Assembly: GCA_012523875.1 (NCBI GenBank)
Contig: JAAYSW010000086.1
Coordinates: forward strand, 1-9,014
DNA: 9,014 nucleotides
DNA from: Clostridiales bacterium
GTDB taxonomy: Bacteria > Bacillota > Clostridia > Oscillospirales > Ruminococcaceae
Reading direction: 5' to 3'
The notes beneath the pieces are model-generated. The model was not told where the DNA came from. It worked only from the letters and a program-made list of their open reading frames with translations, and made no database searches. The translations under genes and the position numbers were made by a program. Positions 7,413 through 9,014 of the stretch are shown piece by piece (the first letter of the stretch is position 1; each line of letters opens with the position of its first letter).

Positions 7413-7441
7413 TTGAACTTTATCTGTGAATATGGTATAAT
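7413..7441 (+). promoter_or_regulatory. Promoter of the tyrosine recombinase gene
   Basis: -35 TTGAAC (7413-7418), a 17-base spacer and -10 TATAAT (7436-7441) preceded by TGG, an extended -10. Transcription would begin near 7448, giving a leader of about 75 bases. Within the leader, a 7-bp stem (7470-7476 with 7485-7491, loop of eight) can form; it lacks a T-run and resembles no riboswitch I know. Confidence 0.75.
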
Positions 7442-7521
7442 GAATATTAACTTTTAATAGCATATTTTATAATCAATTTTGGCTTTGATTAAATATAGAC
7501 TGAGGAAGGAGCTGTTTAATT

Positions 7522-8511
7522 GTGAATATCGATAGGGCAGAAAACCCAGATTTTTTAAATGATTATATTTTATATCTAAGGGTTGTTAAGAATTGTTCTC
7601 GACGTACTATTAATGAATATTATGCAGATATTCGGTTGTTTTTAAAATATATAAGGGTTATGAAAGATAAAGATTATTCTTATGAATCAATTGATAATGT
7701 ATATATTAATGATTTAAATATTTCATTGATTAAAAATCTTTCTTTACATGATTTTTATGAATATGTATTTTACTTAGCTGATGAGCGTGATAATAATGAA
7801 AAATCAAGAGCAAGAAAAATTTCTTCATTAAAAAGTTTTTTTAATTATTTAACAAACAATGTTCATTTACTTGAAAACAATCCAATCGCAAATATTGAAA
7901 TGCCATCTCAAAAAAAAGCTATACCAAAGTTCCTTTCTTTAGAGGAAAGCTTAAAATTGTTATCTAATATTGATTCGGTTAATCCTAAAAGGGATTATTG
8001 TATTATTACGCTTTTCTTGAATTGTGGCATGAGGTTGAGTGAACTTGTTGGAATAAATATAAATGATATTGATTTTACAGAAAAAAGAATTAAACTATTA
8101 GGCAAGGGAAATAAAGAACGTATGATTTATCTCAATAATGCCTGTATTGATTCTATAAATGAATATCTAAACTCAAGGGAAAATCCTCCCAATGAACCCC
8201 ATGCATTGTTTTTAAGTAAATTTAAAAAAAGGATTAGCAAACGTAGAGTACAGCAAATCGTAGAAAACGCATTGAAAAGTGCAGATTTAGATGGTCTCGG
8301 TTATTCTACACATAAACTCAGACATACTGCTGCAACCCTTATGTACCAACATGGTAATGTTGATACTTTAGTTTTAAAAGAAGTTTTAGGACATGAAAGT
8401 ATTGTAACGACGGAGATATATACCCATATTTCTAATAAGGATTTGCAAAAGGCTACAGATAGCTCACCTTTGGCGAATATAAAAAAATCTGATGTCAAGA
8501 ATAATGAATAA
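7522..8511 (+). CDS. Xer-type tyrosine site-specific recombinase
   Basis: This protein would cut and rejoin DNA at specific sites, most likely resolving chromosome dimers. The 329-residue protein has an N-terminal core-binding domain (about 8-130, including the SRARKISSLKSFFNYL helix) and a C-terminal catalytic domain with every expected residue: R171 in GMRLSEL, K195 in GKGNKER, H264 and R267 in HKLRH, H291 in LGHES, and the nucleophile Y300 in EIYTHI. It is about 25-30 residues longer than classical XerC/XerD. The extra length lies in the linker DKDYSYESIDN...NDLNISLIKNLSL of the N-terminal domain, a feature I associate with clostridial Xer proteins. The GTG start at 7522 has GGAAGGAG ten bases upstream, and an in-frame stop at 7501-7503 excludes a longer start. 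No attachment sites, excisionase or cargo are visible. XerC versus XerD cannot be settled. Confidence 0.92.
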   Translation: MNIDRAENPDFLNDYILYLRVVKNCSRRTINEYYADIRLFLKYIRVMKDKDYSYESIDNVYINDLNISLIKNLSLHDFYEYVFYLADERDNNEKSRARKISSLKSFFNYLTNNVHLLENNPIANIEMPSQKKAIPKFLSLEESLKLLSNIDSVNPKRDYCIITLFLNCGMRLSELVGININDIDFTEKRIKLLGKGNKERMIYLNNACIDSINEYLNSRENPPNEPHALFLSKFKKRISKRRVQQIVENALKSADLDGLGYSTHKLRHTAATLMYQHGNVDTLVLKEVLGHESIVTTEIYTHISNKDLQKATDSSPLANIKKSDVKNNE

Positions 8512-8541
8512 TCACTATAAAATAATTAAAGGAGAAAATAT

Positions 8542-9014
8542 ATGAGGGATTTTATATTTGAAAACAGAACAAAGATTATCTTTGGAAGGGATACCGAAAA
8601 ACTTCTTGGTCCTGAAACGGTTAAGTATGGTAGGAAAGCTTTATTGCATTATGGTGGTGGCTCTATTAAAAAAATAGGTTTATATGATAAGGTTATTGAT
8701 TCATTAACTGCTTCAGGTATTGAAATAATTGAACTTGGCGGGGTAGTACCTAATCCAAGGCTTGATTTGGTTAATGAAGGCATAAGACTTGTAAAAGAAA
8801 ATAGTATTGATATAATAATTGCTGTCGGTGGGGGAAGTGTTATAGATTCAGCCAAGGCAATTTCTATAGGTGCTTGCTATGATGGTGATGTTTGGGATTT
8901 CTACTCTGGCAAAGCAGATGCAGATAATGCTTTACCTGTTGCGACTGTTTTAACTATCCCAGCGGCTGGCTCTGAAAGCTCTAACTCCTCTGTAATTACT
9001 AATTTAGATGGAAA
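8542..9014 (+). CDS. Iron-containing alcohol dehydrogenase, butanol-dehydrogenase-like (partial, 3' end cut by the window)
   Basis: This cytoplasmic enzyme would reduce aldehydes to alcohols with NAD(P)H, typically to regenerate cofactor in fermentation. Only the first 157 residues are present, covering the nucleotide-binding half. Visible features are NRTKIIFGRDTEKLLG at 8-23, YGGGSIKKIGLYD at 37-49, the dinucleotide-binding GGGSVIDSAK at 96-105, and TIPAAGSESSNSSVIT at 138-153. The GGGSIKK form resembles the butanol dehydrogenase/YqhD group, which usually prefers NADPH; that preference is an inference. The metal-binding Asp and His residues lie beyond the edge. The ATG at 8542 has AAAGGAG eight bases upstream. 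It follows the recombinase by 30 bases without a terminator, so it can be read from the same promoter; no separate promoter was seen in the gap. Confidence 0.93.
   Translation, partial: MRDFIFENRTKIIFGRDTEKLLGPETVKYGRKALLHYGGGSIKKIGLYDKVIDSLTASGIEIIELGGVVPNPRLDLVNEGIRLVKENSIDIIIAVGGGSVIDSAKAISIGACYDGDVWDFYSGKADADNALPVATVLTIPAAGSESSNSSVITNLDG

Noticed and set aside
7442..7521. Leader of the recombinase mRNA as a riboswitch
   Set aside because: It contains only one small 7-bp hairpin, with no T-run or known aptamer pattern, and is too short for most riboswitches.
7522..8511. The tyrosine recombinase as the integrase of a mobile element
   Set aside because: No tRNA target, direct repeats, excisionase, relaxase or phage genes are seen nearby, base composition matches its neighbours, and the protein resembles housekeeping Xer enzymes.
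8649..8855. Minus-strand open frame inside the dehydrogenase gene, and another at 8301-8498 in the recombinase
   Set aside because: Both are antisense to coding regions with clear catalytic motifs and have no independent support.

Overview
The window looks like chromosomal DNA of a low-G+C, Gram-positive anaerobe, most likely of the class Clostridia and possibly Lachnospiraceae. The evidence is strongly AT-rich intergenic DNA, strong AGGAGG-type ribosome binding sites, consensus TTGACA/TATAAT-type promoters, a clostridial-style SecA with a cysteine-rich C-terminal tail, a DUF1015 protein, and an iron-dependent alcohol dehydrogenase of the butanol-dehydrogenase kind. The genus cannot be fixed from this sequence.

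Layout. Positions 1-26 may hold the last codons of a + strand gene, followed by a strong hairpin terminator (35-75) at the convergent junction with the next operon. From 74 to 2986, on the minus strand, lies a tight four-gene operon read right to left: a Fur-family repressor (Zur-like), a zinc-binding lipoprotein (ZnuA-like), an ABC ATPase (ZnuC-like) and an ABC-3 permease (ZnuB-like). Junctions are a 4-base overlap, direct abutment and a 4-base gap. The operon promoter (3056-3084) is immediately followed by a perfect 29-bp palindrome (3022-3050) that fits a Fur-family operator, so the operon is probably autorepressed when metal is plentiful. Its -35 box overlaps the terminator (3074-3120) of the upstream gene, a DUF1015 protein (3126-4406). 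Upstream of that, also on the minus strand, is secA (4521-7262) with its own promoter at 7322-7350.

A 200-base divergent intergenic region (7314-7521) separates secA from two + strand genes: a complete Xer-type tyrosine recombinase (7522-8511) with its own consensus promoter, and, 30 bases later, an iron-containing alcohol dehydrogenase that runs off the right edge (8542-9014).

How they work together. The zinc operon is self-contained: sensor, capture lipoprotein, pump ATPase and channel. SecA is the protein-export motor. The recombinase resembles housekeeping Xer proteins of clostridia rather than a phage integrase, and the dehydrogenase is a fermentation-type enzyme. I found no CRISPR array, tRNA, rRNA, insertion sequence or defence system. 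The region is mostly ordinary core genome; the most notable points are regulatory architecture and an altered metal-ligand set in the zinc-binding protein.
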